Assembly (NCBI GenBank): GCA_963576565.1
Contig: OY755046.1
Span: 51,268,786 to 51,332,785 of the forward strand
From: Aspidapion aeneum
Lineage: Eukaryota > Arthropoda > Insecta > Coleoptera > Brentidae
Direction of reading: 5' to 3'
Length of the DNA: 64,000 nt
Of this stretch, positions 32,880 to 45,270 are shown piece by piece. The number at the start of each line of letters is the position of its first letter. Position 1 is the first letter of the stretch. The notes beneath the pieces were generated by a model that made no database searches, was not told where the DNA came from, and saw only the letters and a list, made by a program, of their open reading frames with translations. A program made the position numbers and the translations under genes.

Positions 32880-34840
32880 ATTTCCACTATAAGGAAAATT
32901 AATACAATTTTTACTTTAATACAGCAAACATTATTATTATGATCCAGAAGGGTGGCTCAATAATAATAATGTTCAATGTTTTTTGGCAAGTCACGTGACC
33001 GGAAACGACTCAACTTTCCATTTTTAAATGAGAAATTGATCAAGGTGGTCATGATGGGCTACAAACAATTAATTCATAGTAGATCCTCTTCCAACATCTT
33101 AGAAAGAATTTGACTGGGTGGCGTCTGGAGAACTAGTGATGCATAGTCTTTTGAACGAAGAAGATCCTAGAACCAAAGCTGCTCTTCAGAAACCAGAAAG
33201 TAATTCTTGGCTTAACGCGCTTCGTACTTCTCCTTTTGGTACTCTCAGCCTTGGGGTTCCTGTGTACGAGCCTTACCACTGCAATTCTTGTGCCTAAACA
33301 GTAGATATTTATGGCTATCACGACCTGAGTTGTCACAAGAATGCAGGAAGGATGGCTCGTTACAGTACGTTAAATGTTATCCTTTAACGGGTTCTAACTT
33401 CCGCGGGATTTCCTTCGGTACCAGAGCCGGTTGAAGTTTATCGGAATGACCAAATACGGGTGGATGGAATAGCCAGGCCTCTTCTGTGAAATGTAACATG
33501 CAAAGACACTTTGTGTGAATCCTACATTCATTTGCCATCCAAAAAACAGGAGAGGTTTGTAAACTAGGAGAGTCCTTAAAGAAATGGAAATATGAGAAGC
33601 TCTTGGATTGCTTTTATTTTGTGCCCTTTTCCATTGAAAATGGTCCGCAGAAAATTTTTACCAGCACTCAAACGCATTCGCGCTCTCAATTTTCTATGCA
33701 CTGGGGATATTACCTATGATAATTTTTCCATTTAAGATCATTTTGATATCCATTGTTTGTAAAGGTCCTGAATATGTAGCGCCCCGAATGTGCCACCTTA
33801 AATCCGGTCCTGCTTCGCTCTAAATTAAAGCTGCCGTTAATAGTGACCGTCAGTCACTCTTTATAGATTGGGTCATTCGAGAATAAATAATTATTATTTA
33901 ATTATTGTGTAGCTTCAATAAAATAACAAATTTAAATTAATGCAGCAACTAAATGAAGCTGGCATAAAAAACTGACTAACTGGTATAGTTCAGTAATTTA
34001 GGATCAATAAAAGTGGCACGGGTCAAGGGGAAACACCCCCCCACCATTGGCAGGGGGTGGTTCCCGTCCCCTAAACGGGCTGTTTGACAGTTTTTTTGCT
34101 AGTAACTCGAGGAGATCATTTTTTGAATAGACAAAATTTTCTTTTTATCGATGTACATACGTCCCCTTTAAAAGCAGTGGTGCAGGTGTCATAGTCGTAC
34201 CAAATAGGGGTAAATTTTTGTTTTTTCTTGAGGTATTTTTTATCTTTAACACATTGTTATTCTCGAAAAAGTATTTTTAGTTTTAAAACCCATTGTATGT
34301 AGTTACATATTATATAAGTTAGATGTATATTTGTAAAACATCCGCCTTTAAATAAAAATAAATGTTTTTCTAGGAATCTTTAAATCAATTTAAAATTGAA
34401 AATTCATTTTTGTAACTCAGTAAGTAATAAATTTGGGTGAGTAAAAAATTATTTCTGGTTAATATTATTATATTATAAAGTTGGGGAAGGGATAAAAAAA
34501 AATGCTTTCTGAGAGTATTTTCTTAATTATTTGTATTCTAATTTTAATTTTTTTTTATGTTCTTGACAATATTCCTTATACCAGAAACGAGTATAATATA
34601 GTTTATGCTTATACCTTTGTATAGGTCAAAAATTGGAAAATAAAGTGAATTTGAATTCGAATTTGCAAACCCCAGTCAGGGGTGCGGGGGAAGGTAGTTA
34701 CCTTTTGAAACCAGTGCGGGGGGAGGTGGTTACCTTTTGAAAAATGTTCGGGGGAGTCATAAACGCAGTATATTGCTCTAATCTCATATGTAGGGCCTCA
34801 ACTAAACGATTTTCTCGTCTAGGTTAAAACTACGCGCTCT
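32880..34840. other. Mostly unrecognised; small tandem duplication
   Basis: A two-copy ~42-bp tandem duplication (GTGCGGGGGAAGGTAGTTAC / GTGCGGGGGGAGGTGGTTAC) lies at 34681-34742. No coding signal elsewhere. Confidence 0.4.
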
Positions 34841-34841
34841 G

Positions 34842-35370
34842 CAAAGAAAAACGAAAACTGTGATTTAAACGCTCTATACATAGAGACAAGACACCAGCGT
34901 AAGCAGAGACCCGACCTCTAAATGCGTTACAAGTCAAAATTACTTTGTGTGTTTTTTAAAAACAATTGAAAAAATAGTCCATATCTGAAAGTGGAGTTTG
35001 CAAATTACAAAAAAATCTTTACATCTCCACTAAAGTCTTTTTTGTTTCAGGCTTTATTTTGGACATATTTCGAGTCTAAAGAGATTCGTCATCAGCTGAA
35101 ACAAGGTAAGCAAAAAAAAAATAAAAATTATTTTGATGTTATCGGCTCCGAAACAAATGAAGCGATGACAACTGTATCTGAGCAGGTAAAAACACAGCGA
35201 ATCCTGAAAATATGTCTAAAAACAAGTCGCTGGTTGCCATAAATTTTATTTGTTCTTGACCTAGTCTAGCATGTAATTAATGCTTGTTGATGCAGAAAAC
35301 AATATTAAAATATAAAAACTTATTAATGGCAAAAAATGCCATTTATCTTTAAATACCATTTTGTTACAAT
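34842..35370 (+). repeat. Family B repeat, copy 1
   Basis: It aligns with 44872-45270: AGAGACAAGACACCAGCGTAA, TGTGTGTTTTTTAAAAA, CTGAAAATATGTCTAAAAAC, AGTCGCTGGTTGCCATAAAT, GTAATTAATGCTTGTTGATG and TACCATTTTGTTACAA. Copy 1 carries an extra ~150 bp (34976-35135) that includes the hammerhead-like structure. Confidence 0.8.
35044..35102 (-). ncRNA. Hammerhead-ribozyme candidate
   Basis: On the minus strand, in order: GTTTCAG (35102-35096), CTGATGA (35095-35089), a hairpin CGAATC...GACTCG with one mismatch, GAAA (35071-35068), TATGTC (cleavage would follow the C at 35062), an AT-rich linker and CTGAAAC, which pairs perfectly with the initial GTTTCAG. This is the type I hammerhead order: stem I, CUGAUGA, stem II, GAAA, short stem III, GUC, stem I. 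A spare C after CTGATGA and a very short stem III make activity uncertain. Confidence 0.5.
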
Positions 35371-35374
35371 ACTC

Positions 35375-36045
35375 ACGGTTACGGGATTCAAGAATATGAG
35401 TGCAGCACCAATGTACTTAAATATTTATTTGAAAATAAGGGAGCTCTATAAATCGCTGTTTATCTTCGTAATTTCGTATCCAATTTTGTCTTACACTTTG
35501 GCGCAAACTTTTTAGTTAATTCCGTGTATATAAAACTTTTAAAACTCATTTTTCCGCTTTTTCGCTTTTTTGCCATCAGCCGAGAAACTTTTGTTGTTGT
35601 TTGTTTAAAAAGCATTTTTCCCGAAAAATCTAATTATGAGATATTTCCGAAACTTCCTTTAGAATATTTTAGAAAGTTTTAGAAAGTTTAATACCATTTC
35701 TTTAGGTTTTTGTGTCTCTGGGCTATTGTTTCGACGAGGTTTTGGAGAAAAGGTTAGTAGCTTCTTTATAGGGGACATAACAAACGGCGTTGCAACGATT
35801 TATTGTTGAGGAGGGGAGTTGATTTTAGGGGAGGAGCACCTTTCCCAACTATTAACCATCTATCTATTTAAAACCTTTTTCCTCGATGTAACCACAAGTA
35901 ACCAGGTAACCTGGTTAATAATTTTAGGTTTTTCCTCACTGGGTAACACTAACTATGACGTCACAAGTAACCACACAGGCTTACCAGCTTCGCAGACGTG
36001 GTTGCTTTAAAATTTTAAGGTTATGTGCGTTTGCCCAAAATCTTT
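35375..36045. other. Nothing recognised
   Basis: No supported feature. Confidence 0.3.
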
Positions 36046-36050
36046 AAAAT

Positions 36051-37192
36051 TGGTCTCTAGTCTACAATACATTTGTTCCATCGATCGTCTTTCTGTCTGA
36101 TATTATGACCGGCAAATTTCCATTTTAATTTTGCTACCTCTCCTCTGACAGCCCTTACTTTTGTTTTATTTCCTATCCATTGATTCGTTTTTCTATCTGT
36201 TAGCTTTACATGTAACATTTGTCTTTCCATTGATATTTGGACTTTTGTTATTTTATCCATGTTTCATTTTGTAAGCGTCAAGGTCTGGGATCCATATGTG
36301 AGCACAGGAAGAATACATTGACTATACACTTTCGTTTTAAGGTACTGAGGATATTTTTTGTTTTTTAATATGTAGCTTAATTTAATAAATGCTGCCCAGG
36401 CGAATCTTAATCGTCTCTTGATTTCAGCCGTTTTGTTTCCTTTTTTTAGTTTAATAATTTGTCCCAGATATATATATTTCTCTACTTCTATTTTTTCTTG
36501 GTTTATTCTGATCGTGATATCTTTATCTGTGTTTGTTATGATTTTAGTTTTAGTGTAGTTCATACTCAAGCCTATATTTTTAGCTGCTGTATCCAGTTCT
36601 TCCAGCATTTTTATGAGTTCTTCTTTCTTATCTGGTATTAAGGCGAAATCGCCAACATATCTTAGGTGGTTCAAGTATTGTCCGCTTTCTTTGATGCCTT
36701 TTTCTTCCCAATCGAAGTTTTTAAAAACATCTTCTAGGGCCCGGTTAAATAGTTTAGGGGATATTGTATCAAGCTTCTGGCACCTCTTCTTATGCGGATT
36801 GGCTTGGTTCCTTCGGGAATTTTGATTGATGTTCTTGCTTCGCTATATATATTTGCTATTAAATCTGTGTATCTGTGATCTATTAGACTGTTAATTAAAG
36901 ATACTTTTACTGCCCAGTGCTTAATATTATCGAAAGCCTTTTCAAAGTCTATAAACGCAATATACAGATTTTCATAGTTAATAGGTGGTCAACTGTACTG
37001 AAACCTTTTCTGAAGCCTGCTTGTTCTTTGGATTGATATCCGTCAAATTTTGTTGTTAGTCTATCTGTTAATATTTTCGAGAAAAGCTTATAATGTACAT
37101 TGAGGAGTGTTATAGGTCGATAATTTTTTAGGTCTGCTCTTTCGCCTTTCTTGTGTAGAATAATGGTTACTGATTATTTCCAGTTGTTTGGG
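36051..37192 (-). pseudogene. RTE-like LINE RT to C-terminus (family D), longest copy
   Basis: Read from the high-coordinate end on the minus strand: a QSKEQAGFRKG motif (RT), remnants of GTKPIRIRRG, then a 136-codon frame (36674-36264) with LRYVGDFALIPDKKEEL, IGLSMNYTKTK, EKYIYLGQIIKL and a thumb-like LKTKVYSQCILPVLTYGSQT. A second frame (36260-36057) has MERQMLHVKLTDRKTNQWIG and KLKWKFAGHNIRQ, the RTE C-terminal signature. YADD has become YVGD, destroying the catalytic motif, and stops break the upstream part. The endonuclease domain is absent. Confidence 0.9.
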
Positions 37193-37418
37193 ATTATTGA
37201 AGTGTAAACTTCTTTAGGCGCGTTTAGCAGTTTTTGTGGGTTGTGAATTGAACTGAGTCGTCAGGCTCGGCTATGTAACGCTCATTCGGGTGAAGTCGGC
37301 TCGAGTCGACTAACTGTGTGAGGAACATTCAGCGAGCGATATGATGATGCAGATGAAGACCAGTATTATTAATTTCGCCTTGTTGAAGTTTACACTTCTG
37401 CCGTGTGGTCTTAAGCAC
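37193..37418 (+). mobile_element. Family H repeat, copy 1 (within LINE family D)
   Basis: GAAGTGTAAACTTCTTTAGG at the left is echoed in reverse by GAAGTTTACACTTC near the right end. About 95% identical to 58047-58252. Left flank is LINE sequence (CCAGTTGTTTGGGATTATT, as at 22737), and AT-rich LINE-like sequence resumes after it, so it appears to have inserted into the RTE copy. Non-coding. Confidence 0.8.
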
Positions 37419-37784
37419 ACACATTTTTTTTTTCTTTTAATATTTTATTGAGGTATAATAAAAGGTAAGTTGTTATAATAAAATTTATATGACTATAAGC
37501 CTGCTAAATATCGACAAATATGGGGCGGCAATGTTGTCAAACTCTGTTTCGAAACTTTAATAATAATGGAGTTTTAACAGCGGCGAAAATTACTAAAATG
37601 ACCGAAACTTTGATCCCCCGGATATAGCGTGACGAAATTAATAATTTTCGACGTTCGAAATAAGAGACGGGATTTTCGACTACGTTCAGCTATTTCGCCT
37701 ATGTTCTACATAGCTGATTACTTTGTAATGATCCAATCATTTTGTGACGCACGAAGCATAATGTATGGAGATATTTGCTTTTTT

Positions 37785-38750
37785 ACCCAACTGCAGCACG
37801 GCGAAAGGAAGGGTAATATTTTTCGATTGTTGTATGTATGTAAGTAAATATGTTTGTGTCATGCTAGAGACTAAACGGTTGAACCGATTTTGACAAAAAA
37901 AAGTGTGTTGAATTGCTACTGGTTTCGAAGGTACTATAGGCTATATTCTTTTAAACAGGAATCAATATGGCGGTCTTCAGACGCCATTTTGTCACATAAT
38001 GTAGGCTTTAAGGCATACAAATTTTCTAAATTTCAGGCGATTTTATTGAAATCCCTTTGATTACCCATTGCAAATGTCCTCTAATTTGCTGTAGTTAATT
38101 TGTAGTCCTCCCTCCTCCCACCCATCTCCCCTCCTGTCATTCCCCCCACCCAAACCATATTCGCATAATTTTATTAAATATAGAGCAATTTCAAAAATTC
38201 TTTCTGCATACGCTTTCAGATTTTTTTTTCAACACCATTTTACTAGTTCCTCCCCCGCCTCTCTCTCTCCTCCCGACAATTCTTCTTAGTAATAGTTATA
38301 GCTATACCTTTCACAAATATAGAGCGATTTCAAAAATTCTTTCTGCACACTAGTTTCTCCCTTCCTCTCTCTCTCTTCTCCCCCATCCTCCTTAGTTAGA
38401 TAGTTGTACATTTTTTCCACACCATTTTACTAGTTACCTCCTCCCTCTCTCCTCTCCCACCTTCACTCAATGGAATGTAACACAGTTCGCGTCCGTGGAA
38501 ACTCTACACGTAGTTTTTGGCTGAATAAGGATTAAACCTAAAAGTTGGAAATATTTAAAAAAAAATAAAACAAACACCCTAAAATTAACTTGTAACTACT
38601 AGTCGCAGTTGGATAATACAAAACTGTATAATTTCGTAAGTACACTTTGGGCATCAAAACTAAAAGTTAAAGCATGTCGTACATTATAGGTATACCTATT
38701 AATTTTGTACTCAACTGCGACTAGTACTTTAGTAAATTTAAGCAGTTTTT
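37785..38750 (+). repeat. Family G repeat, copy 3
   Basis: It starts ACCCAACTGCAGCACGGCG and contains GGTTGAACCGATTTTGAC, the ATGGCGGTCTTCAGACGCC block, shortened ~120-bp tandem units, and a terminal palindrome (AACTACTAGTCGCAGTTG against CAACTGCGACTAGTAC). It provides the unfilled sites for the insertions at 13058 and 17297. Confidence 0.85.
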
Positions 38751-38808
38751 TTTTATTTAAATTTTTTTTTATTAAATCTTTATGAATGACCTCCATTATT
38801 CTCGCTTA

Positions 38809-38947
38809 AGGCCGCTTGACAGGGAGCAATACATTTGCAGTTGCATGCAAGATTAGTGTTCCTGAATGACATAGTTGTTTGTTTATATAATAGATGTCAT
38901 ACCAGGCACCCTATTCTGCAAGTCTATTGCTCCATGTCAAGAGGCCT
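38809..38947. mobile_element. PIF/Harbinger-type MITE with TTA target
   Basis: AGGCCGCTTGACAGGGAGCA and inverted AGGCCTCTTGACATGGAGCA form TIRs of about 25-30 bp. TTA flanks both ends (38806-38808, 38948-38950). 139 bp, non-coding. Confidence 0.85.
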
Positions 38948-38984
38948 TTATGGATCCCAATAACGTACTTTTATACATAAAAAT

Positions 38985-39910
38985 GACTGTTACAAGCGTG
39001 TGATTGTTGGATTTCAAATGAACCCCAGCGGATGACTTAGATAAATTAAGGCTACTGATAATGGGTGCCGCGCCATCTTTTTTCTAAGCTTAAAAACACC
39101 CATTATTAGTTACTTTAGGATAAATACCTTTTAATTTGTTTCAAAAATGACAACTAAGCGGCTACGTCAACTCAAAATAACGGTTTGTCTTTCAAAAATT
39201 GCAAAATTTAAAAAAAATTCGTAAATTTAAACCAAAAATATAAATTAAACCCTCATTTTAACTTCAAATCACACATTGACAAATTGTCAACGTCATTTAA
39301 AAGCAGTCACTTTCAAATTTCATTAAAAGCGTCAACTTTATTAAGCTAAGCCATATGTTGGGGTCACATACGTCTTAAATATATCTGTACTGGGAAAAGC
39401 TCGGGGAAAAGGCCTCTAAAAATAAATGCTACAAGCACGTGATCCGTGCCCCAAGCAAATGGACCCTAACGTATGGCTTGGATAAATTCAGGGTACTGAT
39501 AATAGGTGCCGCACTCTTTGCGCCATCTCTTTTCTAAGCTAAAAAACACCCATTATCAGTTACCTTAGGATAAATACCTTTTAATTTCTTTAAAAACAAG
39601 CCAAGTAGGCAGCTACATAAACTCAAGATAATATCTTTGTCTTTCAAAAGTTCCAAAATCCAAAAAACTTTCTTGAATTTAAATAAAAATAAGCTCCAAT
39701 TTTGACAACGTCAAATCACCGCATTGTCAAATTATCAATGTCATTTAGAAGCAGAACTTTTCAAATTTTATTGAAAGCGTTTGTCTTTTTAATCCAAGCG
39801 ATACGTTTGGGTTCAATTGAATCCAATATGGCGAAACGCTTGTAGCAGTTATTTTCCATTAATGATTTTAAAACGCTTTAGCACTACAGATATATTTAAG
39901 AACTACATGG
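38985..39910. mobile_element. Tandem pair of related TIR elements
   Basis: Two ~335-bp units (39026-39358, 39472-39808) share GATAAATT..GGTACTGATAAT-type starts, AAAAACACCCATTAT, GGATAAATACCTTTTAATTT, AACGTCAAATCAC and CAAATTTTATTGAAAGCGT. Each ends in an inverted copy of its start (CGTATGGCTTGGAT / ATCCAAGCGATACG). Outer flanks are also inverted (CTGTTACAAGCG / CGCTTGTAGCAGTT). Non-coding. Confidence 0.75.
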
Positions 39911-40440
39911 TAGGTGTGCATAAGAAGCATGATAAAATTGGGTTGGATCAGAAAAAATGAAGGCGCCTCATTTTGGTGTTTTCGAAACTTATGCGGAGTC
40001 CCATTTTCAACAGTAATTTAAGTCATTACTTTAAAAGTGGCAGACCACGAGGGGCTAAAAGGTACGCTTCGTATACGGATAAGGACACGGGTACAAATTG
40101 GTAATATTTGTCTCTATTATTTTGAGATGTTATCCGTACTAGACATGTTTGTGTGTGACATGGGGGTAAGTATTTAAAGGGACGGGTTCTAATTAAGTTA
40201 AAAGTTGGCCTAGACGAAACTTGGTTAATACTTAAATTGATACGTGACTAAATAAAGTTAGCTTATAGTAGTAGTAGGTAGCTATCAAAGTTTCAACAAA
40301 CTTTAACACAGAGAGAGCAGTGTTTCACTGTTCTCTCGATAATCGTGCTAAGTATGAGACTAAGCTAATTTTGAGTTACAGTATTGTAGTAGCTGTGTAT
40401 AACGTACGTACTTGTTGCTTTGTGAGACGTCAAAACATTT

Positions 40441-42232
40441 TTTATTTTTATATCGTTAATGAGTCCTTTAAGCTTAGGTATGTACCTAAACTGTGGAAAA
40501 TTGCAGAAGTTATCATGATTCCAAAACCGGAAAAGCCACTCCATGACGTGTCATCTTACGGGCCAATATCTTTGCTGCCATTATATTATCAGGATAGAAA
40601 ATAATGTCCTATTAAGTAAATGGCACAAGTTACGTTTATAAGCAAGTGCACATTAACCCCAAACAATCTAAGGAAATGAACTTCTGTATAAAGTTCAAAT
40701 TGTATTAAAAGTAATAAATTCTATACAGAAACTATTATAAACAAGAAGCGATTAATGGGTTTTCGATGATGTTTATACAGGAAACAAAACACATCTCGAT
40801 ATCCTATCAATGACAAACGGTTTGTAATAAAAGCATCTCCAAAAGAGTTTAGCAGTTAGTTGTAAGATGAGAACCTAACGCCCAGGCTTAGTTAATAGTG
40901 AACAAGTAGTACGATAGTCAAAGTATAAGAAGTTGAGCGTATCAAGAAGATTTGTAGACAAGATGTATTTAAGTACAATGTAAGTAGTAAATATAAGTAT
41001 TATAATAAAACCATAACACCTAACTTAAACTGTGTTACGTCACGATAAAACCCCCTCGTGACAATATTAATTTTATTCAATTCAATTTATTTACTGTTTA
41101 AAAGGAAATACAATATTATTCCTATAACAGGGGTCTCTGTGACAATATCCAAGTTTTTTGAAAAAATATTGCTTAAAAGAATAAAACCAATCATAGAGAG
41201 ACAAGAAACTATTCCATCTTATTAATTTCGGTTTCCAGACAAGCATTCCTTGATATACTAAGTACACAGAATTACTAATATAATGAAGCACTAGAAGAGC
41301 GAAAAGTTTGTTCTGCAGTATTTCTAGATCTAGCACAAGCATTTGACAAAGTGTAGCATAAAGGTCTTAATTTAAAAAAAAAACGTTTTCTGCCAAAACA
41401 ATATCATGATATTTTGGAATCATACACATCTGATAATTATTTGATAGACATTTCAGAGTAAACAGAAAGATTTATACTCAAATTTAAGAGAATTTTAAGC
41501 CAGCGTGTCCCATTATAGCGTACTAGGCCCTTAGTTATACTTATTATTCACTTTCGATATCTCAAAGCAAGAAAATTGTCACTTAGCAACATTTGCCGAT
41601 GATCCTGGTTTATTGACGGTAAAAAAATCTATTGAAGAATACATAGAAAAACTTCAGGATGCAGTCATCGAAATTCACAGTTAAATCACAACGTGTCAAA
41701 TAAAATTAAATGAAACCAAATCAATTCATGTTGATTTTACAAATAAAAATGTAAATCACATACAAATAAAAATTAAGAGCATCATCGTACTATATTCTAA
41801 TTAGGCTAAATATCTCGGTATGAGACTTGATGCCAAATTGCGCTGAAAAGCACATGTTAAGAAAAAAAAGAAGAACTTGAGATAAGGTATAGGAAAATAA
41901 ACTGGCTAATTGGAAGGAGGTCCAATTTAACAATTCATAATAAGTTACTGCTTTATAGACAAATACTGCAACCAGTATGGATATATTGTGGTATTCACCT
42001 ATAATGGGGTTGTACTAAAGAAAGTAACATTCTAGATTTACAGAGATTTCAAACTAAAGTATTAAGAAACATTGTGAATGCACCTTGGTACGTTTGAAAT
42101 AGTGACCTTCATTGGGACCTAAAAGTCGAAACTGTAGCAGAGACAGAAGATGACACTTCATCGACATGTGGAAGCAATTCAGTTTCTAGACAATACTATG
42201 CTAGACCAAAAAGAGTGAAGCCATTTGAGCTA
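40441..42232 (+). pseudogene. Jockey-like non-LTR retrotransposon RT, broken
   Basis: Plus-strand pieces in the right order: VPKLWKIAEVIMIPKPEKP and SSYGPISLLP (40470-40580, RT motif 1 region), then after an interruption ISKFFEKILLKRIKPIIERQ (41142 on), FLDLAQAFDK-like text with stops near 41325, LATFADD (about 41580, palm motif C), and a C-terminus with LQRFQTKVLRNIVNAPWYV near 42040-42090. Frameshifts and stops are many. The apurinic endonuclease and ORF1 are missing. The motifs and C-terminal tail are typical of the Jockey clade. Confidence 0.88.
40581..41140 (+). repeat. Insertion splitting the Jockey-like RT
   Basis: About 560 bp separate ...ISLLP from ISKFF. The segment is unlike RT and ends in AATAAAACC and TGTTACGTCACG-type sequence that could be an LTR 3' region. 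No matching partner or clear TSD was found. Confidence 0.45.
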
Positions 42233-42253
42233 GTAAACTTAATAAATATTTTA

Positions 42254-42445
42254 AGGCATGCATTCATTTGAGGCAGAATTCGCATGTCTCACTGTGAGGC
42301 TGACCGAATGCCTCATTTGCATTTGTGCTCAAGTGAATAGGTGCAAATACCACCTTTGAAAGACCGACTCCGATCGGATGGCGTCGCGTGCTTGTTCCGC
42401 CTTGCAGTGAGTCATGCGAATTCTGCCTCAAATGAATACGCGCCT
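42254..42445. mobile_element. PIF/Harbinger-type MITE with TTA target
   Basis: AGGCATGCATTCATTTGAGG and inverted AGGCGCGTATTCATTTGAGG start TIRs of about 45 bp (continuing CAGAATTCGCATG). TTA flanks both ends (42251-42253, 42446-42448). 192 bp. Inserted just past the end of the Jockey-like remnant. Confidence 0.88.
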
Positions 42446-42449
42446 TTAG

Positions 42450-43880
42450 GCAGCACACAATTAATAATGAAAAAATTTGAAAACCTTCCCCCCATGCCAC
42501 AACTTTCACACGTATTGACTTTCTCCAAGAATTTTAACCCTCTACCATCCACACCAAGCAAAAACAAAGTGGCTATTTTGTAAATATTTGAATCGCCCAA
42601 CCAAGTAAATGATAAAAAAATAAATATATTTAGTTTGAGGTTTGCTGGGTTCTGCTAATTGCAGTCTTTATGATGGTTTTAAAACTGTACACATTTGGTG
42701 TTTTTTTAACGCCAAATTTCCGGTAAAACCATTGTTTCCAAAAGGACAATAAAGTTGACCATTTTTTGTTGAATTTTCAAATAAGATTTTTTTTTTAGAA
42801 AAGGTTAGGTGCTGTTATACGCTTTATGAGAATTTTTTTAGCTAATGACGCATAAGATTCTATACAACCCGGTTAACTTCGTTTTTAAATATTTTAATAT
42901 TTTTGATCAATGGCGTATACAATTCTAAAATGTAAATTTTTGCAAATTTTAAACAATTTAAGAAATTTTCCGCACGAGCCGCTGTTGTAGGTAATATGCA
43001 TCAAAGCTATGACGTCACGATAGTGAAGCATATCGCGTCCCGTTCGTTTTTCCGTGCTACTAATTTGATATAGATTTTAATTTGTTTTTTGTTTATTTTT
43101 TCAGGTGCCTTAATGTGACGACAGGCGGCGATAATGAATGATTGATACTTATGGAAGGCGAGAAAAATAATACGTAACTATATACTGAGGGTTTGCACGC
43201 CAAAATTTTGTTGTAGGATGGTGAGGTAGTGTAAAAAAATTAGGTTGTTTTTTTTTGTTTTGATTATGGTTACTTTGTTGGCTTGTTTAATTTAAAATAA
43301 GAACATCGACAACGCGGTTTGAAAAAAGATCTAGAACATAAGTCTAGCATGTTTTGAAGCAATATTTTATTTTTCTTGATGATCTAGTTTTGAAAGAGGA
43401 ACCAATGTTTCTTAAATGTTTTTTATATCGAGTGTTTGGTTTGGTTTCTTGTATATTTGTTTAAATTTTTACCCCAACAAAAACTGTTCCTAAAATTAGA
43501 CACCATTATTTTGGTTAAAAAATGGCCATCTTTAAACCTCCGAATGTCACTAGGAGATTTCCAATAAAATCGTTGTAAGTCATTGTCAGCTGTTTATTTA
43601 GACAAGTTAGCGATGATTAAACCGATTGATGTGTTACTGAAAACAGATTCTAATATATCTTCTTACAATATTTAAATATTGATGTATTTAATACGGTAAT
43701 GCATCTACAGATAGACTTTAAAGTTATTTATGTATTATTTGGCTTTGAAAATTTTTATAAATAAGTTTTTTATCGATCATGGATTATTTCTATAGTTTTT
43801 CAAACTTTAAACCACCCCTCAGGGCTGGTACTACAATTTGAGACAATTTTTAGCGAGAATCCTATGACTGCAAGAACTAA
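42450..43880. other. Nothing recognised
   Basis: AT-rich, no supported feature. Confidence 0.35.
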
Positions 43881-43884
43881 ATTT

Positions 43885-44135
43885 ACAAAAAATGTCAGTC
43901 CGTTAGAAATTTTTTATGTGGTTTATTTTTAAAGAAAATTTGAATTTGTGTTAGTTAAAACTTACTGAGAAATGCTTATTGTGCTATTGCGTCTTAGCGT
44001 AAACCAAATTTTTGCAGTAATTTGACCTGTAAGTATTAAAAAAATACACTTAAACCAGTCGGTATCAAGTTCATAGGCTTTCGTACTAGACTTCGGTCTA
44101 AGTGCTAGGTTTTAATATCTTAGTAAATACTGTTT
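43885..44135 (-). repeat. Family I repeat, copy 1 (reverse)
   Basis: The reverse complement aligns with 55003-55230: CAGTATTTACTAAGA, GGTTTAAGTGTATTTTTTTA, TACTTACAGGTCAAAT, AAGCATTTCT. About 230 bp, non-coding. Confidence 0.75.
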
Positions 44136-44139
44136 TAAT

Positions 44140-44865
44140 TGTCTAGAAAGGAGAATCGAAATTTGTCTTCATTCAAGCCACTCTTGTTCTAGAAATAAGC
44201 CAATAAGATTTTTTTGGAATGAAACAGATGTATCTTATAATGAGGGATGGTTTCCCTTCAGTGAATTCAACATACTAAGAAAAAAAATTGTATTATTTTG
44301 CAGCCGAAATTGCTTTGATACATGGAAAAGCACCAACTACGTAATTTTTTGTTGTAGATAGACCTATTTTTAAAGACCATATTTTTTAAAATTTTATTTT
44401 TAATAATAGGTATGTTTGACAATAATTATCGTGATTTTTGACGTGCCTAGTACAGCACTGTATTTTTACACTGAATATCCTTCAACACGTCTAAGAGACT
44501 GATAAGTTAAAATCGAACATACATGCCGCATAATTTGTCGATGATAGCTAATTAAAAGGCTACGGCTATCTTCACCTCAAACTTACCAGCAAATTGGCCC
44601 GACATTTTTCTTTCGGAAATCCTAAAATAGAAAATTAAAATTAGTCAGAAATTTTCATGGCAATTAAAATTTTTTGAAAATAGTTTTTTGAGGAAAACTT
44701 TAAAATGAGAAGCATGGCTCTCGAGAATAATAAAATTCTTGCAAATGGATATATTTTAGAAAGTAAATCTCAGGCAGCTTCGATCTAGTCCAGGGTGCCC
44801 CAAGCTTAAAATGAGCATAATTTAGCAGGAGCGAACTAACCAAGTTCGTAAAAAACAGTCGCTCG
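44140..44865. other. Nothing recognised
   Basis: No supported feature. Confidence 0.3.
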
Positions 44866-44871
44866 CTTTGG

Positions 44872-45270
44872 CGAGAAAGAAATGGACTGTGCTTTAAACG
44901 TTCCAAACAAAGAGACAAAATACCAGCGTAATTCAAAGATGCGTGGGCTTAGAAAACTGTTAGAAATTAAAATTACACAGTGTGTTTTTTAAAAATTGAA
45001 AATACTTTGTTAAATTTGTTCCAAGATACAAAATATGTATTATGTTGATGCTAGTGGCTCAAAGGACATATTAGCCGAATACAACATTTATTCAAATATA
45101 GCGCTCCTGAAAATATGCCTAAAAACAAGTCGCCGGTTTGCCATAAATTTTACTTATTCTTAACCTAGTCTTGCAAGTAATTAATGCTTGTTGATGTCAA
45201 AAATTTAATTAAAATATTTAAAAACTTATAAATGGTATAAATACCATTTATATTCAAATCCCGTTTTGTT
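44872..45270 (+). repeat. Family B repeat, copy 2
   Basis: It aligns with 34842-35370 but lacks the ~150-bp segment with the hammerhead-like structure. A fragment of the 1969/2446 repeat lies just downstream in reverse at 45296-45336. Confidence 0.8.

Noticed and set aside
35051..35106. 56-bp exon-like segment bounded by TTTGTTTCAG and GTAAGC
   Set aside because: The splice-like ends coincide with stem I of the hammerhead candidate and lie inside a dispersed repeat. No neighbouring exons.
40581..41140. Definite solo LTR inside the Jockey-like element
   Set aside because: Some LTR-like features (AATAAA, ACGTCACG), but no matching target duplication or second copy, so only an unnamed insertion is reported.
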